From NCBI RefSeq assembly GCF_005049045.1, contig NZ_SUPK01000002.1, positions 186,001 through 250,000 of the forward strand: 64,000 nt of DNA, read 5' to 3'. Position numbers and translations under genes: made by a program. Origin of the DNA: Cohnella pontilimi (GTDB lineage: Bacteria > Bacillota > Bacilli > Paenibacillales > Paenibacillaceae). Below are positions 1 through 8,306 of this stretch, piece by piece. The notes under the pieces are model-generated. The model searched no databases. It was not told the DNA's origin and saw only the letters and a list, made by a program, of their open reading frames with translations. Positions within the stretch are counted from its first letter, which is position 1. The number at the start of each line of letters is the position of its first letter.

Positions 1-572
1 CGGCGGGGTATGAGACGATGCCGGGCTACAATCTCCGCCGGAAGCAGTTCCGGAATCATGGCTCCATACTGCGTTAACGCACGGTCGATCGTTTTGCGGA
101 TCCAAGCCTGCGTTATGCTCCCGCCGACGGAATAGACCGGCTGCAGCGTGCCGGTTTTGCCCGCTCCCCGGTCCGGAAACTCCGACTCCGCGACCGTAAG
201 CTGCCGGCGGCGTTGATCCCATTTGCCGGTCAGTGTGATGTCCCGTCCGATCGTCAGCTGATCTTTCAAGAATGCGCGGTTAAACCAGACCGCCGTGAGG
301 ATCAATCCTTCCACCGTGACCCTCGCCAAAAGTCTGGATTTGCCGCTGTAGCGCTGCAGCGAGGGGGCCGAAGCGACCGCCCCTTGCACGGTGATTTTCT
401 CGCCGTCCTTCACTTCATGAAACGGCCGGACCCGGTAATCTTCATACCGGAACGGAAAGTAGTCGATCAGATCGCCGACCGTGTAAATGCCTAAGGCGTG
501 AAGCTCCTCCGCTTTGGAGGGGCCCACGCCTTGAAGTCGTTCTACAGGTATGCCGAATAAATCGTTATTCAT
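1..572 (-). CDS. recG: ATP-dependent DNA helicase RecG, N-terminal part
   Basis: The first ~190 residues are present; the gene runs off the left edge of the window. RecG remodels stalled replication forks and Holliday junctions. The visible part covers the N-terminal wedge/OB region: a helix-hairpin-helix-like stretch (LQGVGPSKAEELHALG, about residues 13-28), then the DYFPFRYEDYR signature seen in RecG proteins. The helicase motifs lie outside the window. The ATG at 572 opens MNNDLFGIPVERLQGVG. It follows the DegV gene on the same strand by about 40 bases. B. subtilis also has recG downstream of yloV, but with sdaAB and sdaAA between. Confidence 0.9.
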   Translation of the reverse strand, partial: MNNDLFGIPVERLQGVGPSKAEELHALGIYTVGDLIDYFPFRYEDYRVRPFHEVKDGEKITVQGAVASAPSLQRYSGKSRLLARVTVEGLILTAVWFNRAFLKDQLTIGRDITLTGKWDQRRRQLTVAESEFPDRGAGKTGTLQPVYSVGGSITQAWIRKTIDRALTQYGAMIPELLPAEIVARHRLIPR

Positions 573-614
573 TATGCCCACCTCGAATCATCCGCGGAGT
601 TTGCCCGCGGCTTG

Positions 615-1469
615 TTACTTGGCGGGGGTTACGAACACTCCGATCGTTCCGGGTCCGGCATGTGTGCCGACGACCGGTCCGATCTCCGACTGTACATAAC
701 TCCGTACGTTCAAATGCTGTTTCAACATGTCCGCCGTCTCGCCGCCGCCCGCGTCAAACCCCGGGGTGAGCACCATCATCAGGTTCACCGGCGTTTGTCC
801 CAAATCGCTCTCCAGCAGCTCGGCAATCCGGGCTACGGCGCGTTTGTGGCCGCGAACTTTCTCGACGGGGAAAATCGCACCCTCGTCGTCGATGGACAAG
901 ATCGGCTTGATGTTGAGCAAAGATCCGAACAACGCCGCCGCTTTGCCGATACGCCCGCCCTTTTGCAAATACTCCAGCGTATCGACCAGAAAATAAAGCC
1001 GCATCTCCCGGCGCAATCTATGTACTTCGGCCACGATTTCTTCCACGGAAGCGCCTTGGGCAGCCCATTCGGCCGCCGCCACGACCATCTGGCCATATCC
1101 GTAAGAGGCCGATTTCGAGTCGATGACCGTAATATCGCCTTCATCTTCCATCATGGATTTCGCAATGACAGCCGATTGATAAGTGCCGCTGAACGCGCCG
1201 GACAGATGAATGGAAATGACGGACTTGCCCTCGGCGGTCAGCTTTTTGAAAACTTCGAGAAAATCGGCGGGAGAAGGTTGGGACGTCGTCGGTAACGACG
1301 GGGAAGCCACCAGCTTCTGGTAAAATTCCGCCGGCTGCAGCTCAATATTGTCAAGATAACTCTGGCTGCCGAAAATGACTTTCAGCGGTACCATCGAAAT
1401 GCCGAGCCGTTCCCGCGTCTGCTGCGGAATATCCGCCGTGCTGTCGGTTACGATCGCAATCGAACCCAT
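615..1469 (-). CDS. DegV family fatty-acid-binding protein (FakB-like)
   Basis: About 284 residues, the usual DegV length. DegV/FakB proteins bind a fatty acid and present it to the kinase FakA for phosphorylation. The start MGSIAIVTDSTADIP contains the family TDSTAD motif, and the LSGAFSGTYQSA and KGGRIGKAAALFGSLL segments are typical ligand-binding loops. A GTG six bases upstream (1475) is also in frame; AAGGAG lies ten bases before the chosen ATG. The upstream neighbour on the same strand is the FakA/YloV homologue, so the two probably form one fatty-acid kinase. Function is inferred from family and neighbourhood. Confidence 0.88.
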   Translation of the reverse strand: MGSIAIVTDSTADIPQQTRERLGISMVPLKVIFGSQSYLDNIELQPAEFYQKLVASPSLPTTSQPSPADFLEVFKKLTAEGKSVISIHLSGAFSGTYQSAVIAKSMMEDEGDITVIDSKSASYGYGQMVVAAAEWAAQGASVEEIVAEVHRLRREMRLYFLVDTLEYLQKGGRIGKAAALFGSLLNIKPILSIDDEGAIFPVEKVRGHKRAVARIAELLESDLGQTPVNLMMVLTPGFDAGGGETADMLKQHLNVRSYVQSEIGPVVGTHAGPGTIGVFVTPAK

Positions 1470-1511
1470 GGCCACATTTCTCCTTCAACGGTTTAGGATA
1501 GAAGCGGCGGA

Positions 1512-3299
1512 TTAAGGCTCCACCGCGAATAAAAACGGGTAAAGCGGCTGTCCGCCTTCCTGCACTTCCACTTCCGCATCCGGATAACGTTCGCCGATCC
1601 AGGCTTCCAACCGGGCCGCTTGGCCCTCATCCGCATCGGCGCCTGTGAGAATGGTCACAATTTCCCCGCCGCCGACCAGCATCCGCTCCAGCAGCTGACG
1701 TCCGGCGTCTTCCGCCGACGCGGCTGTCGTCACGATCGTTTTGTCGAGAATCCCGATGAATTGACCCGCGCGAATATCCAAACCGTCCATCTGCGTATCG
1801 CGGACCGCCTGGGTGACCGAACCGGTCAACACCCGCTCGAAAGCTTTCGTCATTCGTTCGACGTTCGCCGCTTCCGAATCGTCTTCCTGGAAGGCGAGCA
1901 TCGCCGCCATGCCTTGAGGAATGGTCCGCGTGGGAAGCACGATGACCGGACGCTCCGCCAATTCGGCCGCCTGCTTGGCCGCAAGCACGATATTCGGATT
2001 GTTCGGCAGCAAAATGACCGTTTGAGCCGACAAGGAGCGAATGGCGCCGAGCAAATCCTCCGTGCTCGGATTCATGCTTTGTCCGCCGGAGAGCACCACG
2101 TCCGCCCCCAAGCTCCGGAACAATTCAGCGTTGCCTTCGCCCACGCTCACCGCAACTACGCCGTATGGCGCCATTTCGTGCGCATCCGGATTCGGCTCGC
2201 TCTCGGGGGAAGCCGTAACGCCCGAAAAGGCGAAATCTCCATGCGGGATCCCCGAGGCGGCTTCCACACCGAGCGCTTCTCCGGCTTCCGGCCCTTTGGC
2301 CGCAACCGCCGCAGCCGCAGACGGCATGCCCGCTGCAGGTTTGAGCAAATCCCGATGCTGCTCCCTCATGTTCAAAATATGCAGATGCGTCAATTCACCA
2401 TATTCCAGCGCGCTGTTGAGAACGTCGCCTGGACGGCGGGAATGCACGTGCACCTTCACGATATCCCCGTCTTCGATGAGGATAATCGAATCTCCGTCCC
2501 GCTCGAGCACTTGACGGAACGATTTCTCGGAAAACGGCTTCGCCGCGGAAGGACGATGAATGAAAAATTCCATGTCGTACGGAAAGTCGATGCTCTCCGT
2601 CTCGAGCTTGGCCTGCGCGGAAGCTTTCGGCTGTACGACGGACACGGCCGGAGCCGCGGCGGGCGTCACGATCGCGGGTGCCGCGTTGCCGGTCAAATAG
2701 GAGACAAAGCCTTCATAGATACAGACAAGCCCTTGCCCTCCGGAATCCACTACGCCGACCTGTTTCAGAACCGGCAGCATATCCGGCGTTCGCGCCAGCG
2801 TCTCGGACGCTTTGGCCAGCACTTCGGCCATCCATTCCGCCAAATCGGACGTGCGGCGCGCGTACGTCACCCCATGACGGGCGGCTTCCCGCGCCACGGT
2901 CAGAATGGTACCTTCCACAGGCTTGACCACCGCTTTGTAAGCGGTATCAACTCCCTGTTGCAGTGCATTCGCGAACAAAGGTACCGTCAGCTCCCGCTCG
3001 CCGGCCACCGCGCGGGAGAAGCCCCGGAACAATTGCGACAAAATAACGCCCGAGTTGCCGCGCGCGCCCATCAAAAGCCCTTTGGACAGCACTTCCGCCG
3101 CCCGTCCCACTTCTTCCGACGGTTTATGGCTAAGTTCGGCTACTCCGGCCGACATGGTCAAATTCATGTTCGTACCCGTATCCCCGTCGGGTACCGGAAA
3201 TACGTTAAGCGCATTGATGCGGCTCTCGTTCGCGGACAATCTCTCCGCGCCGGCCAGCACCATGGCCGTCCATTCCATTCCGTTCAAAGCACGACTCAA
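1512..3299 (-). CDS. fakA: DAK2-domain fatty acid kinase subunit FakA (YloV)
   Basis: 595 residues. The N-terminal DhaL/DAK2 nucleotide-binding domain (about residues 1-200) carries NVFPVPDGDTGTNMNLTM, whose aspartates hold the Mg-ATP, and MGARGNSGVILSQLFRG. A low-complexity Ala/Pro linker follows near residue 205, then the FakA middle and C-terminal domains ending in YPFLFAVEP. It phosphorylates fatty acids held by DegV-type partners so they can enter phospholipid synthesis. The start is probably TTG at 3299, ten bases after an AAGGAG. It sits between yloU and degV in a leftward operon, as in Bacillus, where yloU precedes it. Confidence 0.92.
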   Translation of the reverse strand: MSRALNGMEWTAMVLAGAERLSANESRINALNVFPVPDGDTGTNMNLTMSAGVAELSHKPSEEVGRAAEVLSKGLLMGARGNSGVILSQLFRGFSRAVAGERELTVPLFANALQQGVDTAYKAVVKPVEGTILTVAREAARHGVTYARRTSDLAEWMAEVLAKASETLARTPDMLPVLKQVGVVDSGGQGLVCIYEGFVSYLTGNAAPAIVTPAAAPAVSVVQPKASAQAKLETESIDFPYDMEFFIHRPSAAKPFSEKSFRQVLERDGDSIILIEDGDIVKVHVHSRRPGDVLNSALEYGELTHLHILNMREQHRDLLKPAAGMPSAAAAVAAKGPEAGEALGVEAASGIPHGDFAFSGVTASPESEPNPDAHEMAPYGVVAVSVGEGNAELFRSLGADVVLSGGQSMNPSTEDLLGAIRSLSAQTVILLPNNPNIVLAAKQAAELAERPVIVLPTRTIPQGMAAMLAFQEDDSEAANVERMTKAFERVLTGSVTQAVRDTQMDGLDIRAGQFIGILDKTIVTTAASAEDAGRQLLERMLVGGGEIVTILTGADADEGQAARLEAWIGERYPDAEVEVQEGGQPLYPFLFAVEP

Positions 3300-3396
3300 A
3301 GCTGGTTGTCTCCTTCCTAGAGTGCGGCGAATCGTCCTGCGCCCTCGCAGCGATCCGCCGTCACGATGCCATGGCCCGAACCCGTGAAGCGTCCGG

Positions 3397-3756
3397 TTAC
3401 TTCATCACGCGTACGCCCTGTACAAAGATGTTGACGAAATCGACTTTCAGTCCCACGACTTCTTCCAGTACATATTTGACTTTCGATTGAATGTTGTGGG
3501 CCACTTCGGAAATTTTCGTTCCGTAGCTGACGATCACGTACAGATCCAAATGCATAAGTTCGCCTTCCCGCCGGACTTCCACGCCGCGGGACAAATTCTC
3601 CCGTCCGAGCAGCTCGGCGATGCCATCCTTCAGACCTTTGCGGGAGGCCATGCCGACCAGGCCATAACATTCCATAGCCGCCGAACCGGCTATCACGGCG
3701 ATCACCTGATCCGCCACGTCAATTTTTCCGTTTTCCGTCGCCAGCTGCATCGGCAT
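3397..3756 (-). CDS. yloU: Asp23/Gls24 family envelope-stress protein YloU
   Basis: 119 residues, one Asp23/Gls24 domain covering nearly the whole protein: an N-terminal DVADQVIAVIAGSAAMECYGLVGM segment and a C-terminal GLKVDFVNIFVQGVRV strand. Members are small cytoplasmic or membrane-associated proteins tied to cell-envelope stress; the exact biochemical role is unknown. GGAG lies nine bases before the ATG. It heads the yloU-fakA-degV-recG block and is divergent from rpmB, as in Bacillus. A second Asp23 paralogue lies at 35573-35953. The 97 bases between this stop and fakA hold no gene I can support. Confidence 0.88.
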   Translation of the reverse strand: MPMQLATENGKIDVADQVIAVIAGSAAMECYGLVGMASRKGLKDGIAELLGRENLSRGVEVRREGELMHLDLYVIVSYGTKISEVAHNIQSKVKYVLEEVVGLKVDFVNIFVQGVRVMK

Positions 3757-3936
3757 GGAAATTCACTCCTTTATGCCTGTATTATGGACCATACCTCATT
3801 GTACTATAAAAAAACAGTACTTTGAAGCCGTTTTCTCCTAAAATCGGGGATAATCGGCAACCTTCGACACCAAGACCATAAAAAGCCGAGATTCCGCGAC
3901 CTTCGATGGACTTCGCGCGAGGCCGCTTTTTTGCCA

Positions 3937-3966
3937 TTGCAACTAAGCGCCCGGCTATGCTATGAT
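3937..3966 (+). promoter_or_regulatory. Probable sigma-A promoter for rpmB
   Basis: A -35 TTGCAA (3937-3942) and a -10 TATGAT (3961-3966) are separated by 18 bases, about 40 bases before the rpmB start. GGGAGGTGG at 3991-3999 is the ribosome binding site. Confidence 0.6.
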
Positions 3967-4004
3967 AATATGGTGTTTGCAGTATCGGTAGGGAGGTGGA
4001 TTTC

Positions 4005-4193
4005 ATGGCTCGCAAATGTTACATTACGGGAAAGAAACCGGGTTCCGGCAATCATGTGTCTCACGCCAACAACCATAATAAACGCTCTTGGGGCGTTAAC
4101 GTGCAAAAAGTGCGCATTCTGGTGAACGGCAAGCCGAAACGGGTATATGTGAGCACCCGCGCCCTTAAGTCCGGCAAAGTGACTCGTGTATAA
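4005..4193 (+). CDS. rpmB: 50S ribosomal protein L28
   Basis: 62 residues, the normal L28 length. It opens [20 protein letters not shown] and has the family [15 protein letters not shown] ending. The CxxxGK pattern at the start may help hold zinc in some L28 versions, but the second cysteine pair is absent here. An in-frame GTG at 3996 lies inside the ribosome binding site, so the ATG at 4005 is the real start. It is monocistronic on the plus strand, divergent from yloU, with its own promoter and a strong terminator, which is its usual place in Bacilli. Confidence 0.97.
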   Translation: MARKCYITGKKPGSGNHVSHANNHNKRSWGVNVQKVRILVNGKPKRVYVSTRALKSGKVTRV

Positions 4194-4214
4194 TGAAGGC
4201 TGCTGTTGATTTTC

Positions 4215-4275
4215 AAAAGGGCTCTTCCGGCCAGGTTCAGCAATGAAGTTGAACCTGGATCGGAGAGCCCTTTTT
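4215..4275 (+). terminator. Rho-independent terminator after rpmB
   Basis: A long hairpin: arms GGGCTCT.CCG.CCAGGTTCA and TGAACCTGG..CGG.GAGCCC around a short loop, flanked by AAAA and TTTTT, directly after the rpmB stop. Confidence 0.9.
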
Positions 4276-4316
4276 GCGTTCCTATCGGACGACACCTCGC
4301 CTCCCGGATTCAGCGC

Positions 4317-4340
4317 AAAAACACCTGCAAAGCAGGTGTT
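4317..4340 (-). terminator. Terminator after spoVM
   Basis: On the minus strand the arms ACACCTGC and GCAGGTGT close a TTT loop and are followed by TTTT. It lies 34 bases past the spoVM stop. Confidence 0.8.
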
Positions 4341-4373
4341 GCCGCAAGGGCACGCTGCCGGGAACCGGGGACG

Positions 4374-4454
4374 TCAGTTTTTGTGAAACGTATTCAGGAT
4401 CGCTTTGACGAAACCGCCCAAAAATCTCGGCAGTTTGATGGTGTAAAATTTCAT
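4374..4454 (-). CDS. spoVM: Stage V sporulation protein SpoVM (26 aa)
   Basis: A 26-codon gene, easily missed by gene finders. The translation starts MKFYTIKLPRFLGGFVKAIL and ends NTFHKN. B. subtilis SpoVM is also 26 residues and begins MKFYTIKLP. It is an amphipathic helix that recognises the positive curvature of the forespore membrane, anchors the SpoIVA coat base layer, and is a ligand of the FtsH protease. Pro9, important for curvature sensing in B. subtilis, is present. GGAGGAGGGATGGGAGA lies just upstream of the ATG. It sits between rpe and rpmB as in Bacillus, though thiN, which separates rpe and spoVM there, is missing. Confidence 0.95.
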   Translation of the reverse strand: MKFYTIKLPRFLGGFVKAILNTFHKN

Positions 4455-4579
4455 TCTCCCATCCCTCCTCCGCAGGATTCACCCATCCCCCGGAATCCGC
4501 AAGCCCGGTTCCGACGCCTGTTCGGGTTTTTCCCTCTCATACGACGCGTTCCGATATGCGGGTGCTCGCTGTTGATACA

Positions 4580-4610
4580 TATGTATGCGGATTTTGTTTT
4601 GTCCTATACC
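4580..4610 (-). promoter_or_regulatory. Possible sigma-E promoter for spoVM
   Basis: On the minus strand CATACATA (4587-4580) resembles the sigma-E -10 consensus CATACAAT, with GGTATAG (4610-4604) as a weaker -35 about 15-16 bases upstream. spoVM is a mother-cell sigma-E gene in B. subtilis. The match is by eye only. The rest of 4455-4663 holds no gene I can support. Confidence 0.4.
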
Positions 4611-4663
4611 AGAGGAAGGGGCACAAAGGAAAAATGGGCACGGCGCCGGATGGCGGCGCCGCT

Positions 4664-5329
4664 TCAGTCGGCGAGCCTGGATGCCGCACGCAGCGAAGAG
4701 ATCGCCGAAGCGCGGTCTGGAGCTCCGAAAATATATGTGCCGGCAACGAGCGCATCCGCCCCGGCTTCCGTCACGAGGGCCGCCGTCTCGGCATTAATGC
4801 CCCCGTCCACTTCGATCCGGATATCTCGGCGGCCTTTGCGCTCAAGGAGCTGCCGCAAGTCACGCAATTTCGGCAGCATCTCCGGCAAGAACGCCTGGCC
4901 TCCGAATCCCGGGTTAATCGTCATGATGAGGACGAGGTCGATCATATCCAGCACATATTCGATAACGGATAACGGCGTGTGCGGATTCAGCGCGACGCCG
5001 GCTTTGAGGCCGAGCTCGCGAATCGACCCCAGCGTGCGGTGAAGATGCACGCACGCTTCCGGATGGACCGTAAGCCGGTCCGCTCCCGCCTTCGCCAGCG
5101 CGGGGAACAGCGTTTCCGGAGATTGCGTCATCAAATGGACATCAAAAGGCAGCTTCGTTACGGGCCGGATCATGGACACGATCGGCGGGCCGAACGTCAA
5201 ATTCGGCACGAAATGATTGTCCATAATGTCCACGTGTATCCAATCCGCACCCGCCGCTTCGATGTCACGTATTTCCTCGCCCAGCCGCGAAAAGTCGGCG
5301 GCCAGGATGGAAGGGGCGATCGTCAGCAT
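4664..5329 (-). CDS. rpe: Ribulose-phosphate 3-epimerase
   Basis: 221 residues, full length. It interconverts ribulose-5-phosphate and xylulose-5-phosphate in the pentose phosphate pathway. The N-terminal IAPSILAADFSRLGEEI and the metal-binding HVDIMDNHFVPNLTFGP segments are diagnostic, followed by DVHLM, TINPGFGGQAFLPEML and EVDGGINAETA, the TIM-barrel active-site and phosphate-binding loops. GGAGG lies before the ATG, overlapping the end of rsgA; only one base separates the two genes. gnd, whose product is converted by Rpe, lies at the far end of the window. Confidence 0.96.
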   Translation of the reverse strand: MLTIAPSILAADFSRLGEEIRDIEAAGADWIHVDIMDNHFVPNLTFGPPIVSMIRPVTKLPFDVHLMTQSPETLFPALAKAGADRLTVHPEACVHLHRTLGSIRELGLKAGVALNPHTPLSVIEYVLDMIDLVLIMTINPGFGGQAFLPEMLPKLRDLRQLLERKGRRDIRIEVDGGINAETAALVTEAGADALVAGTYIFGAPDRASAISSLRAASRLAD

Positions 5330-5330
5330 G

Positions 5331-6239
5331 TCAATACCTCCGTGGTTTCTCTTTCCATTCCGTCATAAACAGTTTGTAATGGTCGTATCGGCTTTGCGCG
5401 ACTCGGCCTTCATCCAAGGCTTGACGCACCGCGCATCCCGGTTCATGAATATGCGTGCAGCCGCCGCGAAATTTGCAGCCGGCCGACAATTCCCGAAATT
5501 CGCGGAAACAGTAGCCGATTTCGTCGATGCCGAGCTCGGTGAAATCGAGCTGGCTGAAGCCCGGCGTATCGGCGACAAGGCCTCCTCCGGGCAGCGAAAC
5601 GAGCTCCACGTGCCGGGTCGTATGCTTGCCTCTGCCGAGCTTCTCGCTGATTTCGCCCGTTTGGAGCGTCAATCCGGGAACGAGCGAGTTGAGCAGCGTC
5701 GATTTGCCGACACCCGATTGCCCCGCGAAAACGGCGATATGGCCTGCCAAACGCTGCTGCACATCCGCGACGCCGACCCCTTCGCGGGCGCTGGTGACCA
5801 GCACCTCATACCCGATCGACGTGTACATCCGCTTGGCCTCTTCCACCCGCGCGCGGGCTTCGGCGCCTTCCGGGCCTTCCGGAATGCGGTCGTTTTTTGT
5901 CCACACTAACACGGTATCCAGTTCGGCATGCTCGACGTGGACCAAGAACTTGTCCAGCAGCTGAAGGTTCAAATCCGGATGGACGACCGAAAATACGAGC
6001 ACCGCCAAGTCCGCATTGGCGACCGGGGGACGGATCAGAGCGGAACGGCGCGGCAAAATTTCGTTTACCGTGCCTTCCCCGTTTTCCGTTGCTTCATAGG
6101 TCACGCGGTCGCCCGCCAGCGGCGATTCGCCCCGCTTTTTGAAAATGCCCCGGGCGCGGCACTGCACAAGCGGCCCGCCCCGGTCGTCCCGCACATAATA
6201 ATAACCGCTGAGCGCCTTCACGATAATTCCTTCCGGCAT
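5331..6239 (-). CDS. rsgA: Ribosome small subunit-dependent GTPase RsgA
   Basis: 302 residues. RsgA is a circularly permuted GTPase that checks the decoding centre during late 30S assembly. In order: an N-terminal OB fold (about 1-70, with IRPPVANADLAVLVFS), the permuted G domain with G4-like TKND, the P-loop AGQSGVGKSTLLNSLV and DTPGFSQLDF, and a C-terminal zinc finger with Cys-x5-Cys-x1-His-x5-Cys (CKFRGGCTHIHEPGC). It lies downstream of prkC; in B. subtilis the RsgA homologue (CpgA/YloQ) is a PrkC substrate, which fits this grouping. ATG start; 48 bases separate it from prkC. Confidence 0.96.
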   Translation of the reverse strand: MPEGIIVKALSGYYYVRDDRGGPLVQCRARGIFKKRGESPLAGDRVTYEATENGEGTVNEILPRRSALIRPPVANADLAVLVFSVVHPDLNLQLLDKFLVHVEHAELDTVLVWTKNDRIPEGPEGAEARARVEEAKRMYTSIGYEVLVTSAREGVGVADVQQRLAGHIAVFAGQSGVGKSTLLNSLVPGLTLQTGEISEKLGRGKHTTRHVELVSLPGGGLVADTPGFSQLDFTELGIDEIGYCFREFRELSAGCKFRGGCTHIHEPGCAVRQALDEGRVAQSRYDHYKLFMTEWKEKPRRY

Positions 6240-6287
6240 CAGCTCACGGCTCCTTCATCCAGACTGATTCTACGCTTCATCGCCGTC

Positions 6288-8306
6288 TCAATTCCCTTGG
6301 TCGTTCCCGTCCCCCGGAGGGGTCACCGTATTGCCCGCCGGCTGAACCTCATACGGAACAGGCGTATTATTCACGTACTCTCCGTCTCGGTACACGGTGA
6401 TTTGACCGTCTTTGCCCGGCGCCAGCACGAGCTTGACTTTAAAGGTGGTCATGCTCTTGATTTTTTTCTTGACTGCCTGCTTATTGTCACCGGTGGCGTC
6501 AGAGTACATGATGACAATTTCGCTTTCCTGGCCTTCGACGGCAGGCGCAACCGTCACGTCGTAGGTGACTTCCTTGGCATCCGTCGGATATCCGCTGCTG
6601 ACCCACAGCTCCACTACCATCCCTTCGGTGACGCTTTGGTCCTGCTCGACAGGGAACTGTTTGAAGACGGTTCCCTTCGGGACGGAATAGCTCGGCTCGT
6701 AATTCACCTTATCATCCTTGAGTTTCAGACCGTACTTCAGTAGTTCCGCTCTCGCCTGACTTTCCTTCTTGTCGACCAGTTTCGGCATCGGGAACGTCTT
6801 TTTGCCTTTGCTGACTTTGAGATAAATTTTTTCCTCCGCCGGGTTAAACTGCGTCCCTTCCGCGGGATCCTGCTCTAAGACCGTACCCGGTTCGCTGTCG
6901 TCGAATACTTCCACTCGCTCGATCTTGGCTTCGTCCACGCCCAAATCCTGCAGCGCCGCCTTCGCCTCGTCGAACGATTTGCCCGTCACGCCGGGCATCG
7001 TCGGCAGATCGGGACCGGTGCCAACGGTCAGGCGGATGAGCGAGCCTTCTTTTACTTCAATATCGACTTTGTTTTGCTTAACGACCCTGCCTTTCTCCTC
7101 TTCCGTGCTGGCTTCCTCGACAACGGGGTCTTCCCACTTCAGTCCAGTTGCCTCCAGCTTTGCTTTCGCCTCGTCCAATTTCATGCCGACAACGGACGGA
7201 ACCATCACATCTTTCGGAGAAAGCGCCCCCTTGAGCGCAAACACTGCCCACAGCAGCACGCCGATAAGAACGGCGGCCAGCACGCCCAATACCGTCGGCG
7301 TCACCCAGCCGCGCCTCTTCTCCTCCAAGCCGCGCGAATCCCAGCGCTCGTCCGCTGCGTCCGCCCGTTTGGCGGCCGGCGCCTCCAGCGTATTTCGCAT
7401 GTCCGGCTTGATGGCCGGGATCACCCGGGTCTTGTCCGATTCGGAATCGTCATCGCTCGCGAATCGGACCGGCGGTTCATGGAGCCGCTGGGGCTGCAAG
7501 CACGTCTCCAGGTCGGCCAGCATCTGCTTGGCGGACTGGTATCGCTCCTGCGGATTTTTGCGCATGGCGCGAAGAATGATGTTTTCCACGCTTTGCGGGA
7601 TATGCGGATTCACTTGGCGCGGCTCTTCGAACGGGTCCTGCAAATGCTTGAGCGCCACGCTGATCGGGCTTTCGCCCAGAAACGGAAGCCGCCCGGTCAG
7701 CATTTGGTAAAGCACGATCCCCAGCGAATAAATATCCGATTTCTCGCCCGTCGACACGCCTTTGGCATGCTCCGGCGAAAAATAATGCACGGACCCTACA
7801 ACGGATCCGGTCTGTGTGATGGTGGAAGAGGTGACGGCCCGGGCGATCCCGAAGTCCGTCACTTTCACCCTTCCGTTGGACCCGATCAAAATGTTATGAG
7901 GCTTAATATCTCGATGGATGATTTGATGATGATGGGCATGATCGAGGGCGTCGGCAATTTGCCCGGCGATCCGGACCGCTTCGTCCGCCTGCAGCGGAGC
8001 CCTCTCACGAATAATTTCGTTCAAGTTCGGTCCGTCGACGTATTCCATGACGATATAATGCGTATCCTCTTCTTGTCCGACATCGTAAATGCTGACGATG
8101 TTCGGATGGGACAGCGAAGCCGCGGCCTGCGCCTCCCTGCGGAAACGTTTGACGAAATCATCGTCGTGCATAAATTGTTGACGCAAAACCTTGACCGCAA
8201 CGAAACGGTTGAGCAAGTTGTCTCGCGCTTTGTATACGAGCGCCATTCCTCCGCCGCCGATTCTGGCCAGCAGCTCATAGCGTCCGCCAAGCGTGTGTCC
8301 GATCAT
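6288..8306 (-). CDS. prkC: PASTA-domain Ser/Thr protein kinase PrkC
   Basis: 672 residues. The N-terminal Hanks-type kinase (about 1-270) has the glycine loop IGGGGMALVY, Lys in VAVKVL, HRDIKPHNIL and DFGIA. One transmembrane helix follows (PTVLGVLAAVLIGVLLWAV, about 335-355), then three extracellular PASTA repeats (about 365-580) that sense muropeptides. A further ~95-residue C-terminal domain ends in a Gly/Asn/Asp-rich tail. The kinase controls spore germination, stationary-phase physiology and translation factors in Bacillus. Its ATG overlaps the prpC stop by four bases, so kinase and phosphatase are probably translationally coupled. Confidence 0.96.
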   Translation of the reverse strand: MIGHTLGGRYELLARIGGGGMALVYKARDNLLNRFVAVKVLRQQFMHDDDFVKRFRREAQAAASLSHPNIVSIYDVGQEEDTHYIVMEYVDGPNLNEIIRERAPLQADEAVRIAGQIADALDHAHHHQIIHRDIKPHNILIGSNGRVKVTDFGIARAVTSSTITQTGSVVGSVHYFSPEHAKGVSTGEKSDIYSLGIVLYQMLTGRLPFLGESPISVALKHLQDPFEEPRQVNPHIPQSVENIILRAMRKNPQERYQSAKQMLADLETCLQPQRLHEPPVRFASDDDSESDKTRVIPAIKPDMRNTLEAPAAKRADAADERWDSRGLEEKRRGWVTPTVLGVLAAVLIGVLLWAVFALKGALSPKDVMVPSVVGMKLDEAKAKLEATGLKWEDPVVEEASTEEEKGRVVKQNKVDIEVKEGSLIRLTVGTGPDLPTMPGVTGKSFDEAKAALQDLGVDEAKIERVEVFDDSEPGTVLEQDPAEGTQFNPAEEKIYLKVSKGKKTFPMPKLVDKKESQARAELLKYGLKLKDDKVNYEPSYSVPKGTVFKQFPVEQDQSVTEGMVVELWVSSGYPTDAKEVTYDVTVAPAVEGQESEIVIMYSDATGDNKQAVKKKIKSMTTFKVKLVLAPGKDGQITVYRDGEYVNNTPVPYEVQPAGNTVTPPGDGNDQGN

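Noticed and set aside
3870..3935. A terminator-like stretch (AAAAAGCCGAG...GGCCGCTTTTTT) between yloU and rpmB
   Set aside because: The inner parts do not pair well beyond the A/T ends, and both neighbouring genes point away from it.
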